Positions 23,801 to 31,511 of a DNA stretch of 32,869 nucleotides are shown piece by piece (the stretch's first letter is position 1; every line of letters begins with the position of its first letter). Made by a program: the position numbers and the translations under genes. The notes under the pieces were generated by a model that searched no databases, had not been told where the DNA came from, and saw nothing but the letters and a program-made list of their open reading frames with translations. This DNA is from Bacteroidales bacterium UBA3297. GTDB lineage: Bacteria; Bacteroidota; Bacteroidia; Bacteroidales; Paludibacteraceae. The stretch spans positions 1-32,869 of the forward strand of contig DETD01000007.1 in NCBI GenBank assembly GCA_002362105.1, given 5' to 3'.

Positions 23801-25196
23801 CGATATGTGCGACCGTCTCTACTTCGACGAACTCACCTACGAGCGTGTGATGGACATCCTCGACTTCGAGGCGCCTTATGGCGTGGTGGTTTCTACCGGC
23901 GGTCAAATTCCTAACAACCTGGCGGTTAAGCTGAGCAATGCCAACATCAACTTGTTGGGTACACAGGCTGTCGACATCGACCGTGCCGAAGACCGTCACA
24001 AGTTCTCGTCGATGCTCGACGAACTCGGTATCGACCAGCCACGCTGGAAAGAGTTGACCACGCTGGAAGATGTCGATAACTTTGTCGACGAGATTGGCTT
24101 CCCTGTCTTGGTTCGTCCTTCCTACGTGCTTTCGGGTGCGGCTATGAACGTCTGCTACGACAAGAGCCAGTTGAAGAACTTCCTGAAGATGGCCGCTGCA
24201 GTTTCTCAGAAGCATCCGGTTGTCGTTTCCCAGTTTATGACCCGTTGTAAGGAAATTGAAATCGACGCTGTCGCTAGCAAGGGCGACATCGTTTGCTACG
24301 CTATATCGGAACACGTCGAGTTTGCGGGCGTCCACTCTGGCGACGCTACCACCCAGTTCCCTCCACAGAAACTTTACGTCGAAACGGTTCGCCGTATCAA
24401 GAAGATTGCCGCACAGATTGCTGCTGCGCTCCACATCTCGGGTCCGTTCAACATCCAGTTCCTGGCCAAGGAGAACGAGATTAAGGTTATCGAGTGTAAC
24501 CTCCGTGCCTCACGTTCGTTCCCATTCGTTTCAAAGGTGCTTAAAATCAACTTCATCGAGTTGGCAACCCGCGTCATGTTGGGTCTCCCAGTCGTTAAGC
24601 CAGAAAAGTCGGCGTTCGACCTCGATTATGTTGGTGTGAAGGCTTCTCAGTTCTCTTACGCCCGCTTGCAGCAGTCCGACCCTGTGCATGGTGTCGACAT
24701 GGCTTCTACTGGTGAGGTAGGCTGTATTGGCGACGACTTCAGCGAGGCGCTCCTCAAGTCGCTGCTTTCTGTAGGTTACAAAATGCCTCGTAAGAAGAAG
24801 GTGCTTGTGTCGAGCGGTGAAACCAAGTCGAAGGTCGACTTGCTCGATACTTGCAAAATGTTGAAGAACAACGGATACGAAATTTTTGCGACTGGCGGTA
24901 CCTACAAGTTCCTTTGCGAAAACAACGTGGGCAGCACATTGGTGGGCTGGCCTGACGAGGAAGACGCTCAGTTGAAGGCGCTTGAGATGATCGAGAACCA
25001 GGAATTCGACTTTGTGGTCAACATTCCGAAGAACAGCACCCAGCGCGAGCTGCAAAACGGTTTCAGAGTCCGCCGTGCGGCTGTCGACTTCAACACGCCG
25101 CTCTTTACCAATGCACGTTTGGCGAGCGCGTTTATCCGCAGCTGTTGCGAAATGACTTTCGACGACATCAAGATTAAGAGTTGGGATGAGTATTAA
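20847..25196 (+). CDS. carAB: Fused carbamoyl-phosphate synthase, small plus large subunit (CarA-CarB)
   Basis: One 1449-residue frame joins the glutamine amidotransferase subunit and the synthase subunit. I start at the ATG at 20847 (MQNYKPLNLVLEDGTEF), which is where CarA homologues begin; upstream in-frame codons add 22 residues without similarity. Residues ~1-150 are the CarA N-terminal domain. Residues ~175-365 are the class I glutaminase with Cys253 (FGICMGNQL) and His337/Glu339 (FHPEAASGP). A linker of only ~15 residues leads to CarB from ~378 (KVLLLGSGALKIGEAGEFDYSG), with both ATP-grasp halves (RAAYALGGLGSG; RPSYVLSGAAM) and a C-terminal MGS domain (VLVSSGETKSK). It supplies carbamoyl phosphate for pyrimidine and arginine synthesis. 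The arrangement is like eukaryotic CPS/CAD; bacterial carA and carB are usually separate. The CarB part is highly similar to the stand-alone carB at 9836. Confidence 0.95.
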   Translation: MQNYKPLNLVLEDGTEFKGYSFGYDAPVAGEVVFNTAMVGYPESLTDPSYSGQLLTITFPLVGNYGVPADELDENGLSKYFESEKIQVAGLIVSDFSFEYSHCEAVRDLGDWLKSQKIPAITGVDTRELTRIVREKGTMMGKLVFPGEDIPFVNPDDENQVAKVSCKEVVTYGHGKHKVVLVDCGVKNNIIRCLLRRDTTVTRVPWDYDFTGLEYEGLFISNGPGDPNYCDATVANIRKSMELKPETPIFGICMGNQLLSKAGGAKVNKLKYGHRGHNQPVQLVGTTTAFITSQNHGFAVDTTTLGADWEPLFENMNDGTNEGIQHKTKPYFSAQFHPEAASGPTDTEFFFDEFVKVMDKPGYRPFSDVRRNAFQGRKQYKKVLLLGSGALKIGEAGEFDYSGSQALKAMKEEGISTVLINPNIATVQTSEGVADKVYFLPVTPDFVEKVIEKERPDGIFLSFGGQTALNCGVALYRNKVLEKYNVQVLGTPVQAIIDTEDREIFNERLSEINVNYIKSEAVTDLEGAVSAAHKLGYPVIVRAAYALGGLGSGFCDDDEQLKELVEKAFTYSPQVLVEKSLKGWKEIEYEVVRDKYDNCITVCNMENFDPLGIHTGESIVVAPSQTLTNHDFHRLRELAIRIIRHIGIVGECNVQYAYDPNSDDYRVIEVNARLSRSSALASKATGYPLAFVAAKLGMGYGLPELKNSVTKVTSAFFEPALDYVVCKIPRWDLGKFQGVSRLLGSSMKSVGEVMAIGRNFEEAIQKGLRMIGQGMHGFVANKHLHTDELEKALSQPTDKRIFFIAQALHEGYSVEKIHELTKIDNWFLLKLENIIKHEAALAQYNKLEEVPDAFLREIKTLGFSDFQVARLVTKCPDNDLDDVVLEVRKYRKSRGIVPCVKQIDTLAAEYPAQTNYLYVTYDAVESDIKFENDKKSVVVLGSGAYRIGSSVEFDWCGVNALNTIRKEGYRSVMINYNPETVSTDYDMCDRLYFDELTYERVMDILDFEAPYGVVVSTGGQIPNNLAVKLSNANINLLGTQAVDIDRAEDRHKFSSMLDELGIDQPRWKELTTLEDVDNFVDEIGFPVLVRPSYVLSGAAMNVCYDKSQLKNFLKMAAAVSQKHPVVVSQFMTRCKEIEIDAVASKGDIVCYAISEHVEFAGVHSGDATTQFPPQKLYVETVRRIKKIAAQIAAALHISGPFNIQFLAKENEIKVIECNLRASRSFPFVSKVLKINFIELATRVMLGLPVVKPEKSAFDLDYVGVKASQFSYARLQQSDPVHGVDMASTGEVGCIGDDFSEALLKSLLSVGYKMPRKKKVLVSSGETKSKVDLLDTCKMLKNNGYEIFATGGTYKFLCENNVGSTLVGWPDEEDAQLKALEMIENQEFDFVVNIPKNSTQRELQNGFRVRRAAVDFNTPLFTNARLASAFIRSCCEMTFDDIKIKSWDEY

Positions 25197-25220
25197 TCCT
25201 TCCGCTTATACCTAAAATAG

Positions 25221-25260
25221 AACCGCCCCGGGTACGTTAGTGCCCGGGGCGGTTGCTTTT
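25221..25260 (+). terminator. Strong terminator after the carAB fusion
   Basis: A 15-bp GC-rich stem (25221-25235 with 25240-25254, one T-G pair) closes over GTTA; the tail is TGCTTTT. Confidence 0.85.
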
Positions 25261-25473
25261 ATGGTGACGTCGGTAGTTTGCAGGACGGTGTTTATCTGTC
25301 AGGGTAGACGGTGGTTATAGTTGCTCTATTTCGTTTTCTTTTTGTTTGGCAGACCGACCGGGCCGCTAGCTACGGGTGCCGGCGACTAGGCGGCGCAGAG
25401 GGCCGATACGTTCTTTTTTTCGCCTGTGTCGGCTAAAAGTTGTTGTGCTATTGTAATAATTTCCCCCCTTTGG
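25261..25473. other. Gene-free region with a GC-rich structured patch
   Basis: No gene is seen. A GC-rich patch at about 25346-25412 interrupts AT-rich sequence and contains GCCGC/GCGGC pairing. It holds TTGGCA (25346-25351), 20 bp, then ACGGGTGCCG (25372-25381). The same two words, 19 bp apart, occur on the opposite strand in the structured block at 7240-7274, suggesting a shared intergenic element. Confidence 0.35.
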
Positions 25474-25495
25474 CGTTATTTGATAGAATTTGTTG
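25474..25495 (+). promoter_or_regulatory. Shared upstream motif, copy 1
   Basis: CGTTATTTGATAGAATTTGT recurs with few changes at 26284, each about 80-100 bp before a small gene. It could be a promoter or operator; TATCT near 25502 is a possible weak -7 element. Confidence 0.35.
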
Positions 25496-25570
25496 TTTTG
25501 CTATCTAAAAAAGTTACATTCACTATTCGACAACGTAACGACCTGATCGATTTTAAAAAGTAAAATATAT

Positions 25571-26206
25571 ATGAATAAACGAATTTTTATTATTTCATTA
25601 GTGCTTGCCATTTCAAGTCTGGCTGGTTTTGCAAAGAAAAAGGGAAACGAATCGTCGGTAGTCGATTCCTACACCTTCTACGGAGTTAACTTCTCAAAGT
25701 GCCATACTTATGGTTGGGGCGAGAATCCCGAACAGACCATTAGTGCATTGGCTGAAATCAGCCGCTTGTTCGTCTCCGAGATGAGTAAGTACGACTTGCA
25801 GAAGTTCCTCGAAAAACGGGTTGACAACTACGATGTTGAAGTTTCCGTCAAACAGACGCTGGCAAAGGATCCGAAAACATTGGAAACATACAACCAGGGC
25901 GACCGCCTTTCCATCGATACCATTCAGGCTGTTGTCAGTGGGCTTGAACTTAAAGATAGCACTGGTTACGGACTGATGATATTTGGCGATTTCTTGAACA
26001 AGAAAGACCAGGTCGGCATCTACCAGTACGTGTTTTTCGACATCGCTACCCGCGAAATCGTAGAAAAGTGGGAAGCAGAGGGTGAATCTGGCGGTTTTGG
26101 ACTGCGAAACTATTGGGCAAAATCGGTCTATAACACACTGAGGACTCCACGTTTTACCAAACTCTATTACAAAGTAAGGACACTGCCTGCAAGAATGCAG
26201 AAGTAA
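25571..26206 (+). CDS. Secreted hypothetical protein
   Basis: A 211-residue protein with a clear signal peptide (MNKRIFIISLVLAISSLAGF, cut near residue 21). I do not recognise the family. The mature part begins with charged residues, then SYTFYGVNFSKCHTYGWGEN, a helical stretch (ISALAEISRLFVSEMSKYDL), a middle with VVSGLELKDSTGYGLMIFGD and an end LRNYWAKSVYNTLRTPRF. The pattern of a periplasmic alpha/beta domain with a YVFFDIATREIVEKWEAEG strand resembles lipoprotein-like stress proteins only vaguely. It has its own terminator, so it is probably monocistronic. Confidence 0.82.
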   Translation: MNKRIFIISLVLAISSLAGFAKKKGNESSVVDSYTFYGVNFSKCHTYGWGENPEQTISALAEISRLFVSEMSKYDLQKFLEKRVDNYDVEVSVKQTLAKDPKTLETYNQGDRLSIDTIQAVVSGLELKDSTGYGLMIFGDFLNKKDQVGIYQYVFFDIATREIVEKWEAEGESGGFGLRNYWAKSVYNTLRTPRFTKLYYKVRTLPARMQK

Positions 26207-26223
26207 CCTCTAAAAATAAGTAG

Positions 26224-26254
26224 AAAAGCCGTCCATTTATGGATGGCTTTTTTT
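26224..26254 (+). terminator. Terminator after the secreted hypothetical gene
   Basis: AAAAGCCGTCCAT pairs with ATGGATGGCTTTT (one G-T pair) and is followed by a T-run. Confidence 0.8.
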
Positions 26255-26283
26255 ATATTGTGGAAAAATATTTTTGCCGTTGA

Positions 26284-26305
26284 CGTTATTTGGCAAAATT
26301 TCTTG
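26284..26305 (+). promoter_or_regulatory. Shared upstream motif, copy 2
   Basis: CGTTATTTGGCAAAATTTCT is the second copy of the motif at 25474; TATATTAG near 26307 could act as a weak -7 box. Confidence 0.35.
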
Positions 26306-26361
26306 CTATATTAGCGAATTGTCTGAAATATAGGTAGTTAAATAAAGAATGGAGGCATGAT

Positions 26362-26610
26362 ATGTTTAAATGGTTTCACGATCTTACAACCGGAGAATCT
26401 GATTACTTTAATGAAACAGATTCCAACGACAGTTATGTAGAGGGCTACGACTCTAATGGCGACTTTCACCACATCAACAAGTGTGGAAACATGGGCATCG
26501 ACTCGTATACGGGCGACGTGTATTACAAGACGGGCAACTTTATCGAGAGGCACGGTTCTTCGCATTCCACCTTCTCGTCGTTTGATGATGATGACGACGA
26601 ACTGTTTTGA
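26362..26610 (+). CDS. Small acidic hypothetical protein
   Basis: An 82-residue protein, MFKWFHDLTTGESDYFNETD at the start and a run of Asp (FDDDDDELF) at the end. It has no signal peptide. It is rich in Asp, Gly, Ser, Tyr and His, with a YDSNGDFHHI segment and a short repeat-like ...GNMGIDSYTGDVYYKTGNF. GGAGG at 26351-26355 is an unusually good Shine-Dalgarno for this group and supports the ATG at 26362. It is the last gene before the AT-rich defence locus. No function can be assigned. Confidence 0.65.
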   Translation: MFKWFHDLTTGESDYFNETDSNDSYVEGYDSNGDFHHINKCGNMGIDSYTGDVYYKTGNFIERHGSSHSTFSSFDDDDDELF

Positions 26611-26662
26611 TTTTTAACAGGATGTGTTGCTAGAAGGTCCAGAAAAGTTTCAATTAAAAAAT

Positions 26663-27226
26663 ATGGGAAAAGAGTCTAGAAAACAGGCTATCGAGTCTTT
26701 GAAAACGGTTATTAATGGATTCGTAGCTTTGGAAAATGATATTGTTGAGAGTGGCACGGTAGAAAAGGATATGGAGGTGTTCTATAAATTACAAGAGCTC
26801 CACCATATATATCGGGATGCTTATGCTTTTTTGACGAGGGATTTGACTCTAAAGTTTGATGAGCAATTTGAGGATAAAGCAATTGCCCCAAAGGGTGATG
26901 CCGTAATAAAACTTAATGATAAGCGTTCTGCAAAGAATGTCCCGAAGGATGATGCCGATAGAAAACTTGATACAATGGGCGCAGCTTGGTTTGTTTCATA
27001 TGCTTATTATAATCTCTGTGATAAAAACCACAAGAATTGGGAAAAAGCGGGGACTATACAGCCAAGATTGTCGTCTTACAAAAACGGTCAAAAGTCTTAT
27101 TTGAAATTATGGCTGAATAAGGTGTTGGAAAAGAATGATAAAAAATTAAAGAATAATCAGATCGATCTTGATCCTACAGAAGTTAAAAGAATGGCTTTGG
27201 AGATTCTTTCAAAACTAAAATTTTAA
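26663..27226 (+). CDS. Hypothetical protein upstream of Hachiman
   Basis: I choose the ATG at 26663 (MGKESRKQAIESLKTVINGF); an in-frame GTG at 26624 adds 13 residues without a better signal. The 187-residue product is cytoplasmic, Lys-rich and mostly helical, with KLQELHHIYRDAYAFLTRDL in the first half. The second half has WFVSYAYYNLCDKNHKNWEK and ends in EVKRMALEILSKLKF. I do not recognise it. Base composition turns clearly AT-rich here, unlike the genes to the left, which suggests horizontal gain together with the next genes. The following gene starts 4 bp after its stop, so the two form an operon. Confidence 0.72.
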   Translation: MGKESRKQAIESLKTVINGFVALENDIVESGTVEKDMEVFYKLQELHHIYRDAYAFLTRDLTLKFDEQFEDKAIAPKGDAVIKLNDKRSAKNVPKDDADRKLDTMGAAWFVSYAYYNLCDKNHKNWEKAGTIQPRLSSYKNGQKSYLKLWLNKVLEKNDKKLKNNQIDLDPTEVKRMALEILSKLKF

Positions 27227-27229
27227 AGG

Positions 27230-27826
27230 ATGGGATACTTCACGCACTATAAAACTTGGACTATTGACCAGAAGGTGAATAAAGCTTTAGTTGAATTAGC
27301 TGATTTATATCGTTTTGGAGAAACACAAAAAAGAGAATTTATGGCTAGTTTACAAGGACTAGTTCTTGAAAAGAATTATAGATATATCTCAAAAGGGGCA
27401 AAAATCTTAGTAGAGAACAACTGGGAAATTAAAAATAAAATTTCCAAAGAGTTAAAAGTAAAAAAGCCCTTATTGTGTATAGAACATACGGTGCCAGCAA
27501 AAGTCCTTTCAAAAATGGTTATTGAAAAAGCCGATGTACTTGGATTCAAGCAAATAGACTGTATGCAACTTTATCGAGGAGATTCTGCTCAATGTGAGCA
27601 ACTTAAGAGTTTTATAAAAGTACTTCTTGAAGAGTATGGCATTGTTTCTTTGATAACAGCCGAAGAAAATAAAAGACTAAATGATAATCATCTTAGAGAT
27701 TCTATGCCAAAAGGCGTAACCAACCCTCTTGCAAGATATGATGCAGTGAAAATTGAAGTGGAAAGAATGCCAAATGATTGGATTTATAAAGAATCATCGC
27801 ATAGAATTATTTGTATTGGAGAATGA
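27230..27826 (+). CDS. Hypothetical protein, possibly nuclease-like, upstream of Hachiman
   Basis: A 198-residue cytoplasmic protein starting 4 bp after the previous stop, with AAAGG just before the ATG. I cannot assign it to a family. The first ~85 residues are helical. The second half has conserved-looking polar blocks: LLCIEHTVPAKVL, GIVSLITAEENKRLNDNHLR, then PLARYDAVKIEV. The order His-x-x-Pro then ITAEEN recalls the layout of some small restriction-type or HNH-like nucleases, but no motif is decisive. It shares the AT-rich composition and direction of the Hachiman genes, 208 bp downstream. It may be an accessory gene or simply another island gene. Confidence 0.7.
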   Translation: MGYFTHYKTWTIDQKVNKALVELADLYRFGETQKREFMASLQGLVLEKNYRYISKGAKILVENNWEIKNKISKELKVKKPLLCIEHTVPAKVLSKMVIEKADVLGFKQIDCMQLYRGDSAQCEQLKSFIKVLLEEYGIVSLITAEENKRLNDNHLRDSMPKGVTNPLARYDAVKIEVERMPNDWIYKESSHRIICIGE

Positions 27827-27966
27827 ATAAAATGTAGTGTTTGTAGATTAAACGTGTCATCACCAAAAAACTAAACAGAAACAAACGAGAGGACGATATC
27901 GTAAAGTGAGAGTTGTCGCACCTAAAAATGATTATTCAATCGGCATTATTTAATTTAGGAAAAGGT

Positions 27967-27974
27967 TATTTTTG
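27967..27974 (+). promoter_or_regulatory. -7 box for hamAB
   Basis: TATTTTTG matches TAnnTTTG, 60 bp before the hamA start. No -33 TTG at the usual distance. It suggests that hamAB can be expressed independently of the two upstream genes. Confidence 0.45.
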
Positions 27975-28034
27975 TGGATAGTTATAGTTACCGCGCATCA
28001 TATAATTGTAATAATTGTTCTAATATCAAGGTAA

Positions 28035-28937
28035 ATGTTATTGCGAGAAGATATAAAATCGAATTTCCTCAATCTCTTTACAAAGGCAATTGAAAACGAG
28101 CCTTTGGAAAATGACAATAAGTTGAATGTTTTCGTTTTGAAGGTTGCAAATAATCGTCTTGATTATGGTGCATTAACTGAAGAATTACAAAATGCTTTAA
28201 TATTTTATGCACTTTCTCGTCGTACAGTTGATGAATTAATAGAGCATAGAAGATATGGTAACATGGCATCCTATGCAAAGGAGAAACTGCGTAAAGCGGA
28301 TCAAAATAAAGGTGAATTGGGTGAATTGTTGTTGTATTGCCTTTTGGAATCTCATTTGAATGCGCCAAAATTGCTCTCCAAACTTGAACTAAAAACGTCG
28401 CCTAATGATTACGTAAAAGGTGCTGACGGTGTACATTTATTAAAATTGGATGAAAAATCTTTTCAAGTTGTTTTTGGTGAGTCAAAAACTAGATCTGGTT
28501 TAGAAACAGGAATCCGTGAAGCGTTCGCCTCTATCAGCACAATGCTTGACAACAACGTAGGAGGCAAGATGCTATTTGAAAAACATCTTATAGGTAATAA
28601 TCTGTTGAAAGAAAATGTTTCGGAGGATGAATTGTGTTTTTTGAAAAAGATTCTTATTCCGTCTGAAAATGATGAAGACTTGGCAGTGGATATTTCATTT
28701 GGTGTTTTTCTCGGTTTTAATCTTCCAATCACCGATGATGAACGCAAAGTGAGCAATTCGCAATTCAGAAGTAACATCATAGATAAAGTAAAAAAGGCTG
28801 TATTTGATGAGATTGATATGATTAACTCTTATTTAAAGGAAAAAGACTATGTTGGTTACCAGTTTTACTTTTATGTAATGCCATTCGATGAGTTAGATAA
28901 AATCAGAACTGAAATTATAAAGAATTTAGTTTCGTGA
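28035..28937 (+). CDS. hamA: Hachiman effector nuclease HamA (DUF1837)
   Basis: HamA is the DUF1837 component of Hachiman, a two-gene anti-phage system; it is a PD-(D/E)xK-type nuclease held in check by HamB. The 300-residue length fits. The catalytic pattern is visible: GELGELLLYCLLE near residues 92-104, Asp131 in KGADGVHL and Glu149-Ser-Lys151 in VVFGESKTRSG, then a helix GIREAFASISTMLDN. The identification rests on this pattern plus the helicase immediately downstream. Its stop (28935-28937) overlaps a possible GTG start of hamB and lies 2 bp before the ATG, so the pair is translationally coupled. The base composition is AT-rich, as is common for mobile defence genes. Confidence 0.88.
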   Translation: MLLREDIKSNFLNLFTKAIENEPLENDNKLNVFVLKVANNRLDYGALTEELQNALIFYALSRRTVDELIEHRRYGNMASYAKEKLRKADQNKGELGELLLYCLLESHLNAPKLLSKLELKTSPNDYVKGADGVHLLKLDEKSFQVVFGESKTRSGLETGIREAFASISTMLDNNVGGKMLFEKHLIGNNLLKENVSEDELCFLKKILIPSENDEDLAVDISFGVFLGFNLPITDDERKVSNSQFRSNIIDKVKKAVFDEIDMINSYLKEKDYVGYQFYFYVMPFDELDKIRTEIIKNLVS

Positions 28938-28939
28938 TT

Positions 28940-31486
28940 ATGATAGTGGCGGAAGAAATATCAAAAGCCGTTAAAGAAAGTTCATACTTTCAACGGCTTT
29001 TCAAAAAGTGTATGGAGTTTTCGTATTCTGAAACTCTTGGTTTGGAGAGTGAAGTCTCTAACTATACGACAAAGGAATACCATGATTTGCTGCGTTTTGC
29101 CGATTTGCTGTCGTCGGCAGAGGATTCGCAGTCGAGAAACTATGCCTATAAAATAATCACATATCTCAATTCACATTATAAAGACGACCCATATTACCAT
29201 ATCATATCCAAATCGGTGTACTACAATTTAGGCAATTTTCCTGCGGTCAACTACCTTGCACAAACCGATGAAAATAAAGCCGAACTTCCTTTCGACAGAA
29301 TGTTGCAGATAGAAGCAAAAAAACTGATTCAGGAAGTTCCCGATTGTAATGGTATATATTTTACTGATACACAATACAATTTATTTTCGCAGTTGAACGA
29401 TTCGCGGGAGTTTAGTTTTTCAGGACCTACATCTATGGGCAAATCATTTATTATCAAGGCGTTTATTAGTAAAATAATGCAAAACACGCCGCCTGAAAAC
29501 ATTGTGATTGTTGTACCCTCTCGTGCGTTGATTAATCAGTTTGCAATTGAAATTCATCAGGAGTTAGGGCAACAACTGCAACGGTTTAATTATAAGGTTT
29601 TCACCAATTCTAATGTTTCGGAATTGGTTCTTGAAGCCAACGTCAAGTTGATTCTCGTTTTAACTCCCGAACGTTTGTTAAGTTACTTGTCGCAAAACGA
29701 AAATCCGCCAATAGGTTTCCTTTTTGTAGATGAGGCGCACAAAATAGCCCAAGATGATGTCCGAAGCATAACTTCTTATGTTGCGGTAGAAAAAACACTC
29801 AGAAAATATCCTGATGCCAAATTGTATTTTTCATCGCCAAATGTTACAAACCCCGAAGTGCTGTTAAGGTTGTTTCTACGAGGGGAACAGAACTGTTTCC
29901 AAACCGACGAGACCACGGTAGCGCAGAATATGTTTTTGGCCGATTTAGAAAAACAAGAACTTTCGTACCTTTACGAAAGCGAGTTTAACCGCATTTCGTC
30001 AACAATTCCGCAATCAGCGGCAACTGTCAATGGTTTTCTTACAACCTTTGGCAAAGAAAGCAATTTGGTCTATTGCAAATCGCCTAATTCAACAATCCAA
30101 TTTGCTAAAGAATTTGCTGAATCAATTGCTGTTTGCGATAATGCGGAACTACGGAAAGCTTCAAGTCTCATCAAACAATATGTCCACCATGATTATTATT
30201 TGGCAGAATTAGTAAAGAAAGGTGTAGCGTATCACTTTGGCAATATGCCGCAGTTGATACGCAACTTGATTGAAAAATTATATCGAAATGGAAATATAAG
30301 ATACGTTTTTTGTACCTCCACGCTGTTGGAAGGAGTTAATATGCCCACACAAAATCTTTTTGTACTTGATGATAAACAAGGTCGCAAATTTCTAAAACCC
30401 ATTGATTTTTGGAATTTGGCTGGCAGGGCAGGGCGTATGACAAAAGAACTGCAAGGCAATGTCTTTTGTGTCAAACATTCACAATGTGAATGGAAGAATA
30501 TGAAATCTATTACAAATAAAAGTATCAAACTTATTCCTACTGTTTATGATAAGATAAATCGCAAGTTGAAATTGATTGAAAACCAGATTAAAAATAATGA
30601 AATAAAAAAAGGAACAGAGGAAGAAAAGATTATTTTAAAATACATTGCCAACATTATCTGTATAGATACCATGCAACTGAATACAGATTATAGAAGTCCA
30701 GTTATCAGTCAATTGATTGAAAACAACAAGGATGCAATAATTCGATTAGCCAAAGAATGCACCAAAAATATTGAAATACCTCATTTATTGCTGGGTTCTA
30801 ACGAATCTATTGATATTAAAACTCAAAATTCTGTATATCAACAAATTATACAAAAATATAAAAATGATGAAGATGTGAAATTTCCTAGATATGTAGAATA
30901 CTATTCATGTTTGGACTTATTGCAAACTTTCCATGGTTTATACCATTGGGAGAATAGTGTTAAGGAGTTGAAAAACATAAATAGTATGGAGTATTACGCT
31001 ATGTTGATGTGTAAATGGATTAATGGTGAAAGTTTGAATCAGATAATAACAGAGTCTATAAAATATTATTCGGAGAAGTCAAAAAACATACAAATTAGTT
31101 ATAATTGCTATGAATCATTTTCAATTACTAACAAATTGCATATTAATGTTTTAATTGGTCGTATTATAAAAGATATTGAAAGTGTTTTGCGATTTCAATT
31201 TGAGAAATATTTCAACCATTACTATATGGTCATAAAGAGTATTTTAGGAGAAGACAATGCTGGTGAGAATTGGGCGTCGTTGTTGGAATATGGCACGCGC
31301 AACAAGATAATAATCGCACTTCAAAATGTTGGTTTATCGCGACATAGTGCTACCGAAATATATGAAAATCATAGAAGTGTTTTAAAAATGGAAGGAAACC
31401 GTTTAAAGTCAATTGATAAAGAATCGTTAATCAAAGAATTAGATAGAGGGTCTTTGGCTTATGAAGAGGTTAATAATGTATTGTAA
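28940..31486 (+). CDS. hamB: Hachiman helicase HamB (DEAD/DEAH superfamily 2)
   Basis: HamB is the sensor helicase of Hachiman. In an 848-residue frame from the ATG at 28940 (a GTG at 28934 overlaps the hamA stop and is an alternative) the motifs are Walker A GPTSMGKSF near 162-170, motif Ia VVPSRALINQF, motif Ib LTPERLL, motif II VDEAH with Asp264, motif III FSSPN, and motif VI NLAGRAGRM near 493-501. IRYVFCTSTLLEGVNMPTQN is the Ski2/Brr2-like block before motif VI. The ~350-residue C-terminal region is helical and lysine-rich without a recognisable domain. Known work on this family indicates that HamB senses damaged or phage DNA and releases HamA to degrade DNA. All motifs look intact, so the system is probably functional. 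Confidence 0.9.
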   Translation: MIVAEEISKAVKESSYFQRLFKKCMEFSYSETLGLESEVSNYTTKEYHDLLRFADLLSSAEDSQSRNYAYKIITYLNSHYKDDPYYHIISKSVYYNLGNFPAVNYLAQTDENKAELPFDRMLQIEAKKLIQEVPDCNGIYFTDTQYNLFSQLNDSREFSFSGPTSMGKSFIIKAFISKIMQNTPPENIVIVVPSRALINQFAIEIHQELGQQLQRFNYKVFTNSNVSELVLEANVKLILVLTPERLLSYLSQNENPPIGFLFVDEAHKIAQDDVRSITSYVAVEKTLRKYPDAKLYFSSPNVTNPEVLLRLFLRGEQNCFQTDETTVAQNMFLADLEKQELSYLYESEFNRISSTIPQSAATVNGFLTTFGKESNLVYCKSPNSTIQFAKEFAESIAVCDNAELRKASSLIKQYVHHDYYLAELVKKGVAYHFGNMPQLIRNLIEKLYRNGNIRYVFCTSTLLEGVNMPTQNLFVLDDKQGRKFLKPIDFWNLAGRAGRMTKELQGNVFCVKHSQCEWKNMKSITNKSIKLIPTVYDKINRKLKLIENQIKNNEIKKGTEEEKIILKYIANIICIDTMQLNTDYRSPVISQLIENNKDAIIRLAKECTKNIEIPHLLLGSNESIDIKTQNSVYQQIIQKYKNDEDVKFPRYVEYYSCLDLLQTFHGLYHWENSVKELKNINSMEYYAMLMCKWINGESLNQIITESIKYYSEKSKNIQISYNCYESFSITNKLHINVLIGRIIKDIESVLRFQFEKYFNHYYMVIKSILGEDNAGENWASLLEYGTRNKIIIALQNVGLSRHSATEIYENHRSVLKMEGNRLKSIDKESLIKELDRGSLAYEEVNNVL

Positions 31487-31511
31487 TATTATAGCCCAAG
31501 ATCAGTAAAAC

